Shown: positions 1 to 8,158 of the stretch, piece by piece
How positions within the stretch are numbered: position 1 is the first letter of the stretch
How the letters are laid out: each line of letters begins with the position of its first letter
DNA from: Pseudomonadota bacterium
Lineage (GTDB): Bacteria; Pseudomonadota; Gammaproteobacteria; Xanthomonadales; Xanthomonadaceae
Reading direction: 5' to 3'
Assembly: GCA_021821195.1 (NCBI GenBank)
Contig: JAKACT010000003.1
Coordinates: 371,380 to 435,379, forward strand
Length of the DNA: 64,000 nucleotides
Position numbers and translations under genes: made by a program
Notes under the pieces: model-generated
Seen by the model: the letters and a program-made list of their open reading frames with translations, nothing else
What the model was told of the DNA's origin: nothing
Databases searched by the model: none

Positions 1-2542
1 TCTCGCCGGCGATGTCGATCGTCTGGTAGTCGGCGCCGAAGCCGCGGGTTTCGCCGCGGAAGGCCGAGCGGGAGCGGCTGCTATAGCGCACCGAGAACCC
101 GCCGCGCTCGTAGTACGCGGTGACGTTGGACACGTACTTCGACAGCCCCGAGATGGGCTCGGAAGTACCGGGGCCATTCGGATGGATCGAGCTGCTGGTA
201 TCGGAATAGGTGGCGATGATGCCGAGGCCATCCAGCGGCTTCCACAGCAGGTCCAGCGGCACCGAGGCGGTGAGCTCGAGGCCGTGCAGCGAACCACCTT
301 CGCCATTGGCCGGTTGGCTCATGCGCCCCACGGTGGAGGTCGGATACACCACCTGGCCAGCGCTGGGCGGGGGCAGCGGGAAGCCGGCGAAGTCGAACGG
401 CAGGTCGTTCTGCTGGTAGATGTAGGTCAGCAGGTTCTTGCGGAAGTACGCAGCGCCGAAATAGCCACGGTTGCCCTGCGCGGTGCTGAAGTATTTTTCC
501 AGCGACAGGTCATAGGCATGCGCCAGCCACGGCTTCAGCTTCGGGTTGCCGCCGCCGGCGCTCCAGTCGCCGCGCGTGGTGTCGATGTTCACGTCCATGC
601 CGGCCTTCATCTGGTCCATGCGCGGACGCGCCATCTGCTTGGCCGCCCCGAAGCGCAGGAAGGTATCCGGCAGGAACTCCAGCCCCAGGTTGAGGCTGGG
701 CAGGAACACCGAGTAACTGACGCCGTCGGTCGCCGCCGAACCCGCCGCGTTGCCCGCGAACGTGCTGTAGCCCTCGGAGTCCTGATGGACGAAGACCTCC
801 TGGAACCCGACATTGCCGCGCAGCGGCTTGCCCGCCACTTCGGTGTCGAGGTCGGCCTTGAAGTACAGGGTGGTCAACTTTTCCGTCACCGACCAGTTCT
901 TGGCGGCGATGTCCTTGTGGTACTTGCGCACCAGCGTGTAGGTGCCCGAGTCCAGCAGGTCATTGGCGTCGATGTAGCCCAGCGTATCGAGGCCGCCGAA
1001 GCCGAAGGCCTGGTCCCCGCCGGGGAAGGCGGCGCTGCCGCCGGCAAGGCAGTTCTCGGCATTGGCCGGATCGACCTGCAGGCAAAGCTTCGCTTCCGAC
1101 GAGCCCTTCCGCTTCGTGCGGCGGCTGGAGTTCAGGCCGAAATCGATGGCACTGACCACCCCCGTATCGAAGGAGCGGATCGCGTTCATGCGGAAGGCGT
1201 CCAGCTTGTCGGTGACGGTGAAGTCCTTCAGGTACCCGTCCTGGCCCCAGCCACCGTTGTCCTTCAGCTCCAGGTTCGCGGCACCAAGGTCGGCGACGAA
1301 CAGGTAGTTGTTGAATTTCCCGCTGGGATCCAGCACCAGGTCCATCGCGGTGGCGCCGCCGTTGGCCTTCGGGCCGGCGTACGTTTCGAGGAACCGCATG
1401 TCGCGGTCCACCTTCGAGGTCGAGAGGTCGGCGTTGATGGTCCAGTGTTCGCTGACGCGGAACTTGTTGTTGAAGCCGATCGAGTCGAGCTTGTCGGTGA
1501 TCGGGTTGCTGTCCATGCGCACCACCGGATGCACGTTGGCCCAGGTGCTCTCGGTGATGGTGTTGTTGCCGCTGACGGTGTAGCCGGGTTGCAGCTGGCC
1601 GCTGCCCCAGACGGTGCCGAACTCCATGCCGGTCTTGATTTCGGTCTTCTCGAACTTGGAGTGGAACCAGTCCAGCGTGCCTTCGTAGAAGTCGTTGGGC
1701 TTGAACTGCAGGGTGGCGGCGAAACCGTCGCGCTTGTTGTTGTCGTCGAAGCGGTACAGCTTGCCGCCGCCCAGCACGGTGGTGCCATTCGGTCCGTCGG
1801 TATAACCCCAGACTTCGTTCTGGTAGCCGGGTTGCGGGCTATCCAGGTGGGTGTAGCCGATCGACAGGCCGATGGTGTTGTCGCGGAACTGGTCGATGTA
1901 CGAAACGTTGAAGCGATTCCCCGTTTCCTTCTGGCTGCGGATCCTGTTCTGCTCGTAGCGCCCGCCGATGTTGACGACGCGCTTGTCGTAATCGAGCGGA
2001 CGCACGGTGCGCAGGTCGACGGTGCCGGCCAGGCCCTGCCCGACCAGCGAGGCGTCCGGGGTCTTGTAGACCAGCACCGAGCTGAGCAGCTCCGACGGAT
2101 ACTGGTCGAACTCGACGCCGCGGTTGTCGCCGGTACTCACCTGCTCGCGCCCGTTCAGCGTGGCAGTGGAAAAGTCGCCGTTGAATCCGCGGATGTTGAT
2201 CTGGGAAGCGCGGCCGCGCTCGCGCTGCGCGGTCAGTCCCGGCAGGCGCGCGATCGAATCGGCGATGCTCGAATCCGGCAGCTTGCCGATGTCTTCGGCC
2301 GAGATCGATTCGACGATGGACGTGGACGCCTGCTTGGTGTCGATCGAGCGCTCGATCGCACCACGCATGCCGGTAACGACGACCTTGTCGAGATTCTTGG
2401 CGTCGTCGGCTTTCTTCTTGCCGGCCGCGGCCTGCCCGCCCTGTTCGGTCTCGCCGGTGGATTGCGCATGCGCTTGCGCGGTCAACAACATCGCGGCCGA
2501 CGCCAGCGCCACGCTCAACAGGTTTCGCTTCAACTGCACCAT
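1..2542 (-). CDS. TonB-dependent receptor, maltodextrin type (C-terminus beyond window)
   Basis: The protein is an outer-membrane, TonB-energised importer, probably for maltodextrins, as inferred from its neighbours. The reading frame is open on the minus strand from an ATG at 2542, preceded by a GGAGGGG ribosome site, to the window edge. At least 847 codons are present and the last beta-strands are missing. It starts with a signal peptide (MVQLKRNLLSVALASAAML, then AQAHAQ). A Lys-rich linker follows, then a TonB-box/plug start reading DKVVVTGMRGAIERSI, typical of proteobacterial carbohydrate receptors. It is the first gene of a minus-strand series with GH97 and GH13 enzymes, but a gap of about 245 bases and the gene order show it has its own promoter. 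A palindrome at 2664-2677 in that promoter region is the likely LacI-type operator. The family call is firm; the substrate is inferred. Confidence 0.9.
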   Translation of the reverse strand, partial: MVQLKRNLLSVALASAAMLLTAQAHAQSTGETEQGGQAAAGKKKADDAKNLDKVVVTGMRGAIERSIDTKQASTSIVESISAEDIGKLPDSSIADSIARLPGLTAQRERGRASQINIRGFNGDFSTATLNGREQVSTGDNRGVEFDQYPSELLSSVLVYKTPDASLVGQGLAGTVDLRTVRPLDYDKRVVNIGGRYEQNRIRSQKETGNRFNVSYIDQFRDNTIGLSIGYTHLDSPQPGYQNEVWGYTDGPNGTTVLGGGKLYRFDDNNKRDGFAATLQFKPNDFYEGTLDWFHSKFEKTEIKTGMEFGTVWGSGQLQPGYTVSGNNTITESTWANVHPVVRMDSNPITDKLDSIGFNNKFRVSEHWTINADLSTSKVDRDMRFLETYAGPKANGGATAMDLVLDPSGKFNNYLFVADLGAANLELKDNGGWGQDGYLKDFTVTDKLDAFRMNAIRSFDTGVVSAIDFGLNSSRRTKRKGSSEAKLCLQVDPANAENCLAGGSAAFPGGDQAFGFGGLDTLGYIDANDLLDSGTYTLVRKYHKDIAAKNWSVTEKLTTLYFKADLDTEVAGKPLRGNVGFQEVFVHQDSEGYSTFAGNAAGSAATDGVSYSVFLPSLNLGLEFLPDTFLRFGAAKQMARPRMDQMKAGMDVNIDTTRGDWSAGGGNPKLKPWLAHAYDLSLEKYFSTAQGNRGYFGAAYFRKNLLTYIYQQNDLPFDFAGFPLPPPSAGQVVYPTSTVGRMSQPANGEGGSLHGLELTASVPLDLLWKPLDGLGIIATYSDTSSSIHPNGPGTSEPISGLSKYVSNVTAYYERGGFSVRYSSRSRSAFRGETRGFGADYQTIDIAGE

Positions 2543-2663
2543 GTTCCCCTCCAGAAATGGTTCTCGGAAATGGCGGACTGTGGCCGTCCGCTCCTCATGC
2601 CTGCGCCGTGCGCATCACATGAACATTGCGATGGTAGTCGCGCCATCGGCCAACAGAAGATGC

Positions 2664-2677
2664 TGCATACGTATTCA
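2664..2677. promoter_or_regulatory. Putative LacI-family operator upstream of the TonB receptor
   Basis: The sequence TGCATACGTATTCA is a near-perfect palindrome with one mismatched pair. It lies about 125 bases upstream of the receptor start. It shares the TGAATACGTWTRCA pattern with a second palindrome at 6570-6583 in the divergent GH13/MFS promoter. Two copies in the two promoter regions of one catabolic locus, with a LacI-family gene at its end, suggest it is that regulator's site. Binding itself is inferred. Confidence 0.55.
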
Positions 2678-2787
2678 TTGCAGCTCCCGGCCAATGCCGT
2701 GCAGCCCGCGCCAATGCTGGCTTGCAGCAAAAATTGAATGCCGCCCGCAGGCGCGGCTGCGCGCCCGTTGATGCGCCTGCGCAGGGC

Positions 2788-4872
2788 TCAGGGCGACGCC
2801 GCGGAAACCGCTTCCGACGCAACCGGCAGCAGCCGCACGGCTGCGCCGCCACCGCCGGCCAGCCACAGCGACAGCGCGTCGCCGCGGGCCACGGTTTTTT
2901 CCTCGCTGACGAAACGGAAGCGCGCGTCGCCCTGGAACGAAGCGCCTTCACCGTCGCGATAGATCTGCGCGCGGTAGCGTTTGCCGGGCTCGAGGAAATC
3001 CAGCGCCAGTGCCAACATCCGCGGATTGCGGTCGTTCATCGCGCCGACGAACCACTCGGGCTTTCCGCGCGCCTTGCGCGCGATCGCCACGTACTCGCCC
3101 ACCTCCCCGGCCAGCACTTTCGACTCATCCCAGTCCACCGCGACATCCCTGATGAAGCGGAACGCTTCGGGATGCGCGGCGTAATGCTCCGGCAGGTCCG
3201 CCACCATCTGGATCGGGCTGTAGATGCCGACGTAGAGGGCCAGCTGCCGCGCCAGCGTGCTCTGGATCTCCTGCCCGTTGCGACCGGTCAGGCTGACGAT
3301 GCCCGGCGTGTAGTCCATCGGCCCCGCCAGCAGGCGGGTGAACACCAGCGTGACCTCGTGCTCCGGTGGGTTCGGCGGGTTGCCCCAGGCGTTGAACTCC
3401 ATGCCGCGCGCACCTTCGCGCGAGATCCAGTTCGGATACGTGCGGCGCAGGCCGGTGTCCTTGATCGGTTCGTGGGCGTTGATCGCCACGTGGTGCCTGG
3501 CCGCGTCGCGCACCACCCGCAGGTGGTGGTTGCTCATCCACTGGCCCTCGTGCCACTCGCGCAGCACCGGCGCGCCCACGACGTCCTGACGCTCGATCTG
3601 GCCGGCATCGCAAACATAGCCGGTCTTGACCGCGTCGATGCCCAGCGCTGCGAACTTCGCGAACGCGGCGTCCATCTGCCGCTCGTAGTGGCTGACCGCG
3701 CAGGCGGTTTCGTGGTGGCCGACCAGGTGCACGCCCTTGCCGCCGGCATACTTCGCCAGTGCGGCAAGGTCGTAGTCGGGGGTGGGTTTGCTGAAGTCGA
3801 ACCCCCAGCCGTTGGCGAACCAGTCGCCGTCCCAGCCTACGTTCCAACCTTCCACCAGCACGCCGCGGAAACCGTTGGCGGCGGCGAAGTCGATGTAGCG
3901 CTTCGTGTTTTCCGTTGTTGCGCCGTGCTTCGGGCCGGTTGCCCAACTCTCCTTGTCCAGATGCAGCGACCACCACACCCCGACGTACTTCGACGGCTTG
4001 AACCAGGCCACGTCACCGAGCTTGTTCGGCTCGTTGAGGTTGAGGATCAGGTTGGATTCGACCAGCGCGCCGGCGCGTTCGCCCAGCGTGATCGTGCGCC
4101 ACGGGGTGACGAACGGCGTCCTGCGCACCACGGGCGCGGGACTGCCGGGCGTCAGCAGCGCGCGCAGCTCGCCGTCGCCGCCGCGCATCAGGTTCATGCC
4201 GGCGTAATCGACCAGCGCCGCCTCGTGGATGCTCAGGTGCAGGCCATCGTCGGTGCGCAGGGTGATCGGCGTCTGCACCACCCCGACCTCGGACAGCGGG
4301 GTGCGGTGGTAGAGGTATTCCTCGCGGTTCCACTCCAGCGCCGGGATCCACCACGCGGTGGCCGGACGGGCGACGGCGAACTCGGTCAGTTCCTGCACGA
4401 TCTGCGCCTCGCGCAGCGCCGGCTGCGCCGGCACGTCGTAGCGGAAGCCGATGCCGTCGTCGAACACGCGGAACACCATGTCGAAGCGGCGATGGTCGCC
4501 GTCCTTCTCGACGAAGCCCGCGCGCAGCTCGTTGTAGTGGTCGCGCACGTAGCGGCGCTCGCCCCAGGGCTGTTCCCAGGTGCTGTCGGCGCTGCGCTGC
4601 GTCTGTCCGTCCAGCGCAAGGTTGCGCAGCAGCTGGCGGCCGTTGCGGAAGATGAAGCCCAGCCGCGAATCCTTCAGCACCGGCTTGCCGTCGCGCAGCA
4701 CCCGGTAGGCCAGCCGGCCTTCGCCATTGAGGTCCAGCTGCACCTCGATGCGGCCATCCGGCGACTTCACCTGCGCCACCTGTTCGGCACTGGCCGTGCC
4801 CGGCAGCGCCAGTGCCAGCGCGATCGCCAGCAGCGAAACGCGCACCGGCATATCCATCGTCTTCGCCTGCAT
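2788..4872 (-). CDS. GH97 family alpha-glucosidase (SusB-like), exported
   Basis: This is a predicted periplasmic glycoside hydrolase that releases glucose from the non-reducing ends of maltodextrins. The 694 aa length fits GH97. A signal peptide covers about residues 1-29 (LLAIALALALPGTASA, then E). An N-terminal beta-sandwich precedes the barrel, in which VEGWNVGWDGDW, HHETACAVSHYERQ, NAHEPIKDTGLRRTYPNW and RGMEFNAWG are recognisable GH97 blocks. The HEP and GMEFN glutamates match the pattern of the inverting (SusB-type) subgroup, so alpha-glucosidase is favoured over alpha-galactosidase. The ATG at 4872 is supported by GGAGGAG just upstream; another Met lies at codon 6. The gene sits 15 bases after the GH13 gene on the same strand and is probably co-transcribed with it. 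Confidence 0.92.
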   Translation of the reverse strand: MQAKTMDMPVRVSLLAIALALALPGTASAEQVAQVKSPDGRIEVQLDLNGEGRLAYRVLRDGKPVLKDSRLGFIFRNGRQLLRNLALDGQTQRSADSTWEQPWGERRYVRDHYNELRAGFVEKDGDHRRFDMVFRVFDDGIGFRYDVPAQPALREAQIVQELTEFAVARPATAWWIPALEWNREEYLYHRTPLSEVGVVQTPITLRTDDGLHLSIHEAALVDYAGMNLMRGGDGELRALLTPGSPAPVVRRTPFVTPWRTITLGERAGALVESNLILNLNEPNKLGDVAWFKPSKYVGVWWSLHLDKESWATGPKHGATTENTKRYIDFAAANGFRGVLVEGWNVGWDGDWFANGWGFDFSKPTPDYDLAALAKYAGGKGVHLVGHHETACAVSHYERQMDAAFAKFAALGIDAVKTGYVCDAGQIERQDVVGAPVLREWHEGQWMSNHHLRVVRDAARHHVAINAHEPIKDTGLRRTYPNWISREGARGMEFNAWGNPPNPPEHEVTLVFTRLLAGPMDYTPGIVSLTGRNGQEIQSTLARQLALYVGIYSPIQMVADLPEHYAAHPEAFRFIRDVAVDWDESKVLAGEVGEYVAIARKARGKPEWFVGAMNDRNPRMLALALDFLEPGKRYRAQIYRDGEGASFQGDARFRFVSEEKTVARGDALSLWLAGGGGAAVRLLPVASEAVSAASP

Positions 4873-4887
4873 GCCCTGCTCCTCCGT

Positions 4888-6498
4888 TCAGTCGGCCAGC
4901 AACGCGCAGGCCACGCCGCGCGGCGGCAGCCGCAGCACGCCTGCCTCCACGGCGGGTGAAGGCAGGCCCGGTACGTCCAGCAGGGTCGCGGGCGCCGGCA
5001 ATGACCACTCGCAGGCCTGCGCGGAAAGGTTGAACGCCAGCAGCAGCCGCTGGGCCGCGTGTTCGCGCACCAGCGCCAGCACCTGCGCCGGCGCGTCGAG
5101 GAAGCGGATCGTGCCCTGCACCAGCGCCGGCTGCGTCTTGCGCCAGCGCAGGAAGGCGCGCGCGGCGTGCAGTACCGAGGCGGGGTCGCGCTCCTGCGCC
5201 TCCACGCTCAACGCGCGGTGCGCTGCCGGCACCGGCAGCCACGGCGCGGCGCTGCTGAAGCCGGCATCGTCCGCGCCGGTCCACGGCATCGGCGTGCGGC
5301 AACCGTCGCGGCCCTTGAAGTTGGGCCAGAACGCCTTGCCGTAGGGATCCTGCAGCGCCTCGAACGGCACCTCGGCCTCCGGCAGGCCCAACTCCTCGCC
5401 CTGGTACAGGCAGACGCTGCCGCGCAGCGAACACACCAGCGCCAGCAGCTGCCTGGCCATCGCGGCGTCTTCGCCGCCGCCCCAGCGGGTGACCGCGCGC
5501 TGCACGTCGTGGTTGGAGATGGCCCAGCACGGCCAACCTTCGGTCATCTTCGCTTCCAGCGCTTCCACCGTGGCGCGGATGTAGGTCGCGCTGCAGTCCG
5601 CGGTCAGCAGCTCGAAGCTGTAGCCCATGTGCAGCCGCTGCGGCGTGCAGTACTCGGCAGTGGTGGCCAGCGAATCCTCGGAAGAGATCTCGCCCAGCGC
5701 GCCGGCATCCGGGTAGCGGTCCAGCAGCGCGCGCACGTCCTCCAGCAGGCCGAGGTTTTCCGGCTGGGTGTTGTTGTGCAGGTGGTACTGGAATGCGTAG
5801 GGGTTGTCGGCGCTGAAGCCACGCCCCGTGCGCAAGTGCGCGGGCTTGGGCGGGTTGTCGCGCAGCCGTGCGTCGTGGAACGGGAAATTGATGGAGTCGA
5901 GGCGGAAGCCGTCGACGCCCCGGTCCAGCCAGAACTTCAGGTTGTCCAGCTGCGCCGCGCGCACTTCGGGGTTGTGGAAGTTGAGCTGGGGCTGCGATGA
6001 CAGGAAGTTGTGCAGGTAGTACTGGCCGCGGCGCGGCTCCCACGTCCACGCCACCCCGCCGAAGATCGACAGCCAGTTGTTGGGCGGGGTACCGTCCGGC
6101 TTCGCGTCGGCCCAGACGAACCAGTCGGACTTCGGGTTGTCGCGGCCCTGCCGGCTCTCCTGGAACCAGGCGTGGTCGACCGAGCAGTGGCTGAGCACTT
6201 GGTCGATCATCACCTTCAGGCCCAGCGCGTGCGCCTTTTCCAGCACGCGGTCGAAATCGGCCAGCGTGCCGAACAGCGGATCGACGCCGCGGAAGTCGGC
6301 GATGTCGTAGCCGAAATCGGCCATCGGCGAGGTAAAGAAGGGCGAGATCCAGATCGCGTCCACGCCCAGCGAGGCGATGTAGTCCAGGCGCGCCAGGATG
6401 CCCGGCAGGTCGCCCACGCCGTCGCCGTTGGTGTCCAGGAAGCTGCGCGGGTAGATCTGGTAGATCACCGCGCCGCGCCACCAGTTCTGTCCTGCCAT
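4888..6498 (-). CDS. GH13 alpha-glucosidase (oligo-1,6-/maltodextrin glucosidase), cytoplasmic
   Basis: The enzyme is predicted to hydrolyse imported maltose and isomalto-oligosaccharides to glucose. It has 536 aa with no signal peptide. It begins WWRGAVIYQIYPRSF, the classic start of the oligosaccharide-cleaving GH13 group. The four GH13 regions are visible: DQVLSHCSVDHAWF, GFRLDSI with the nucleophile Asp201, GEISSED with the acid/base Glu270, and ISNHDVQR. I chose the ATG at 6498 because GGAGCGGG lies directly upstream and the longer in-frame start (6588) adds an unconserved 30-residue tail that would cover the promoter. The gene is divergent from the MFS transporter, with an operator-like palindrome between them, and is followed 15 bases later by the GH97 gene. 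Confidence 0.92.
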   Translation of the reverse strand: MAGQNWWRGAVIYQIYPRSFLDTNGDGVGDLPGILARLDYIASLGVDAIWISPFFTSPMADFGYDIADFRGVDPLFGTLADFDRVLEKAHALGLKVMIDQVLSHCSVDHAWFQESRQGRDNPKSDWFVWADAKPDGTPPNNWLSIFGGVAWTWEPRRGQYYLHNFLSSQPQLNFHNPEVRAAQLDNLKFWLDRGVDGFRLDSINFPFHDARLRDNPPKPAHLRTGRGFSADNPYAFQYHLHNNTQPENLGLLEDVRALLDRYPDAGALGEISSEDSLATTAEYCTPQRLHMGYSFELLTADCSATYIRATVEALEAKMTEGWPCWAISNHDVQRAVTRWGGGEDAAMARQLLALVCSLRGSVCLYQGEELGLPEAEVPFEALQDPYGKAFWPNFKGRDGCRTPMPWTGADDAGFSSAAPWLPVPAAHRALSVEAQERDPASVLHAARAFLRWRKTQPALVQGTIRFLDAPAQVLALVREHAAQRLLLAFNLSAQACEWSLPAPATLLDVPGLPSPAVEAGVLRLPPRGVACALLAD

Positions 6499-6569
6499 TC
6501 CCGCTCCACGCCCCTGCGACAAGCGCGGACTATGCCGCGCGTCGCCACGGCTGCGGCACCGCTGGTGCG

Positions 6570-6583
6570 TGAATACGTTTACA
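6570..6583. promoter_or_regulatory. Putative LacI-family operator in the divergent GH13/MFS promoter
   Basis: TGAATACGTTTACA is palindromic around the central ACGT and closely matches the site at 2664-2677. It lies 72 bases upstream of the GH13 start and 80 upstream of the transporter start, so one bound repressor could control both directions. Confidence 0.55.
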
Positions 6584-6662
6584 TGCACGGCGCGGCGGAA
6601 GCGGTGCGGTATATCTACCCCGCCGCCCGTCCCGGCCGGCCACCGCGCGCACAGGGGACCGC

Positions 6663-8150
6663 ATGCACACCACCGGCACCACCGCCAAACCGCAGCTGTC
6701 GTTCTGGCAGATCTGGAACATGTGCTTCGGCTTCCTCGGCATCCAGTTCGGCTTTGCCCTGCAGAACGCCAATGTCAGCCGCATCTTCCAGACCCTGGGC
6801 GCGGAGATGGATTCGCTGCCGGGCCTGTGGATCGCCGCGCCGCTGACCGGCCTGCTGGTGCAACCGGTGATCGGCTACCTGTCCGACCGCACCTGGACCG
6901 GGCTGGGCCGGCGGCGGCCGTATTTCCTCGCCGGTGCCCTGCTCGCCTCGCTGGCGCTGCTGTTCATGCCCGACTCGCCGACGCTGTGGATCGCCGCCGG
7001 GCTGCTGTGGGTGCTGGATGCGTCCATCAACGTGTCGATGGAACCCTTCCGCGCCTTCGTCGGCGACCAGCTGCCGGTATCGCAACGCGCCAAGGGCTAT
7101 GCGATGCAGAGCTTCTTCATCGGCATCGGCTCGGTGGTGGCCAGCCTGCTGCCGTGGCTGCTGGCGAAGTGGGGCGTGGCCAACACCGCCGGTCCCGGCG
7201 AGGTCCCCGACACCGTGCGCTACGCCTTCTACGCCGGCGCGGGCGTGCTGTTGGGCGCGATCGCGTGGACGGTCCTGCGCACCCGCGAATATCCGCCGGA
7301 AGCGCTGCAGGCCTTCGACCAGGCGCCGCCGCTGGACCGCGCACCGCTGGACCGGCCGCGCGCCACCCGCTTCGGCCTGCTGTGGCTGCTGCTGGGCGGG
7401 CTGGGGCTGGCCGGAGTGGCATGGCAGGGCCTGCCGCGCGAGCTGTACCTGCTGGGCGCGCTGCTGGCCGCCTACGGCGTGGCCCTGCTGGCACTGAACG
7501 TGGTGGGGCGCGACAACGGCTTCGCCCACGTCATGCACGACATCTACGCGATGCCGACCGCCATGCGCCGGCTGGCGGTGGTGCAGTTCTTCTCGTGGTT
7601 CGCACTGTTCGCGATGTGGATCTACACCACCGTCACCGTCACCAGCGTGTACTACGGCAGCACCGACACCGCCTCGGCCGCCTACAACACCGGCGCCAAC
7701 TGGGTGGGCGTGCTGTTCGCCGCCTACAACGGCTTCGCCGCGCTGGCGGCGATCGCGATCCCGTGGATGGCGCGCCGCTTCGGCCTGCGCGGCAGCCACC
7801 TGGTCAACGTGTCGCTGGGCGGGCTGGGCCTCGCCTCGATCCCGTTCCTGCCCGACGAGAACTGGCTGCTGCTGTCGATGGCCGGCGTCGGCATCGCCTG
7901 GGCCTCGATCCTGTCGCTGCCGTACGCGCTGCTGTCCGACAGCGTGCCCGCCCAGAAGATGGGCGTGTACATGGGCATCTTCAATTTCTTCATCGTCATC
8001 CCGCAGCTGGTGGCGGTGGCCACGCTGGGCTACATCCTCAAGCACGTGTTCGCCGACGACCCGGCGAAGATCCTCGTGCTGGGCGGCGCCAGCATGCTCG
8101 TCGCCGGGGCCTGCGTGCTGCGCGTGCCCGAACCCGCCGCCCACGCCTGA
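6663..8150 (+). CDS. MFS sugar transporter (GPH/SUT-like maltose permease)
   Basis: This is a predicted inner-membrane, cation-coupled transporter for maltose or maltodextrins. The protein is 495 aa with about 12 hydrophobic segments. The N-terminal stretch FWQIWNMCFGFLGIQFGF and the loop YLSDRTWTGLGRRRPYF (the DRxxxxxGRRRP signature) are typical of the sucrose/maltose MFS transporters found in xanthomonad and Caulobacter maltodextrin loci. SLPYALLSDSVP near the C-terminal half fits the same group. It is followed after 8 bases by a lipoprotein amylase, so the two form an operon. Substrate specificity is inferred from context. Confidence 0.88.
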   Translation: MHTTGTTAKPQLSFWQIWNMCFGFLGIQFGFALQNANVSRIFQTLGAEMDSLPGLWIAAPLTGLLVQPVIGYLSDRTWTGLGRRRPYFLAGALLASLALLFMPDSPTLWIAAGLLWVLDASINVSMEPFRAFVGDQLPVSQRAKGYAMQSFFIGIGSVVASLLPWLLAKWGVANTAGPGEVPDTVRYAFYAGAGVLLGAIAWTVLRTREYPPEALQAFDQAPPLDRAPLDRPRATRFGLLWLLLGGLGLAGVAWQGLPRELYLLGALLAAYGVALLALNVVGRDNGFAHVMHDIYAMPTAMRRLAVVQFFSWFALFAMWIYTTVTVTSVYYGSTDTASAAYNTGANWVGVLFAAYNGFAALAAIAIPWMARRFGLRGSHLVNVSLGGLGLASIPFLPDENWLLLSMAGVGIAWASILSLPYALLSDSVPAQKMGVYMGIFNFFIVIPQLVAVATLGYILKHVFADDPAKILVLGGASMLVAGACVLRVPEPAAHA

Positions 8151-8158
8151 GGCCCGCC

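Noticed and set aside
182..2737. Long plus-strand open frame (851 codons) opposite the TonB receptor
   Set aside because: It is the antisense shadow of a high-GC gene: composition is Arg/Gly/Val/Gln-rich without domains, and the minus strand gives a clear receptor with a signal peptide and ribosome site.
2722..4959. Long plus-strand open frame opposite the GH97 gene
   Set aside because: No recognisable motif; the GH97 protein on the minus strand is complete with conserved blocks.
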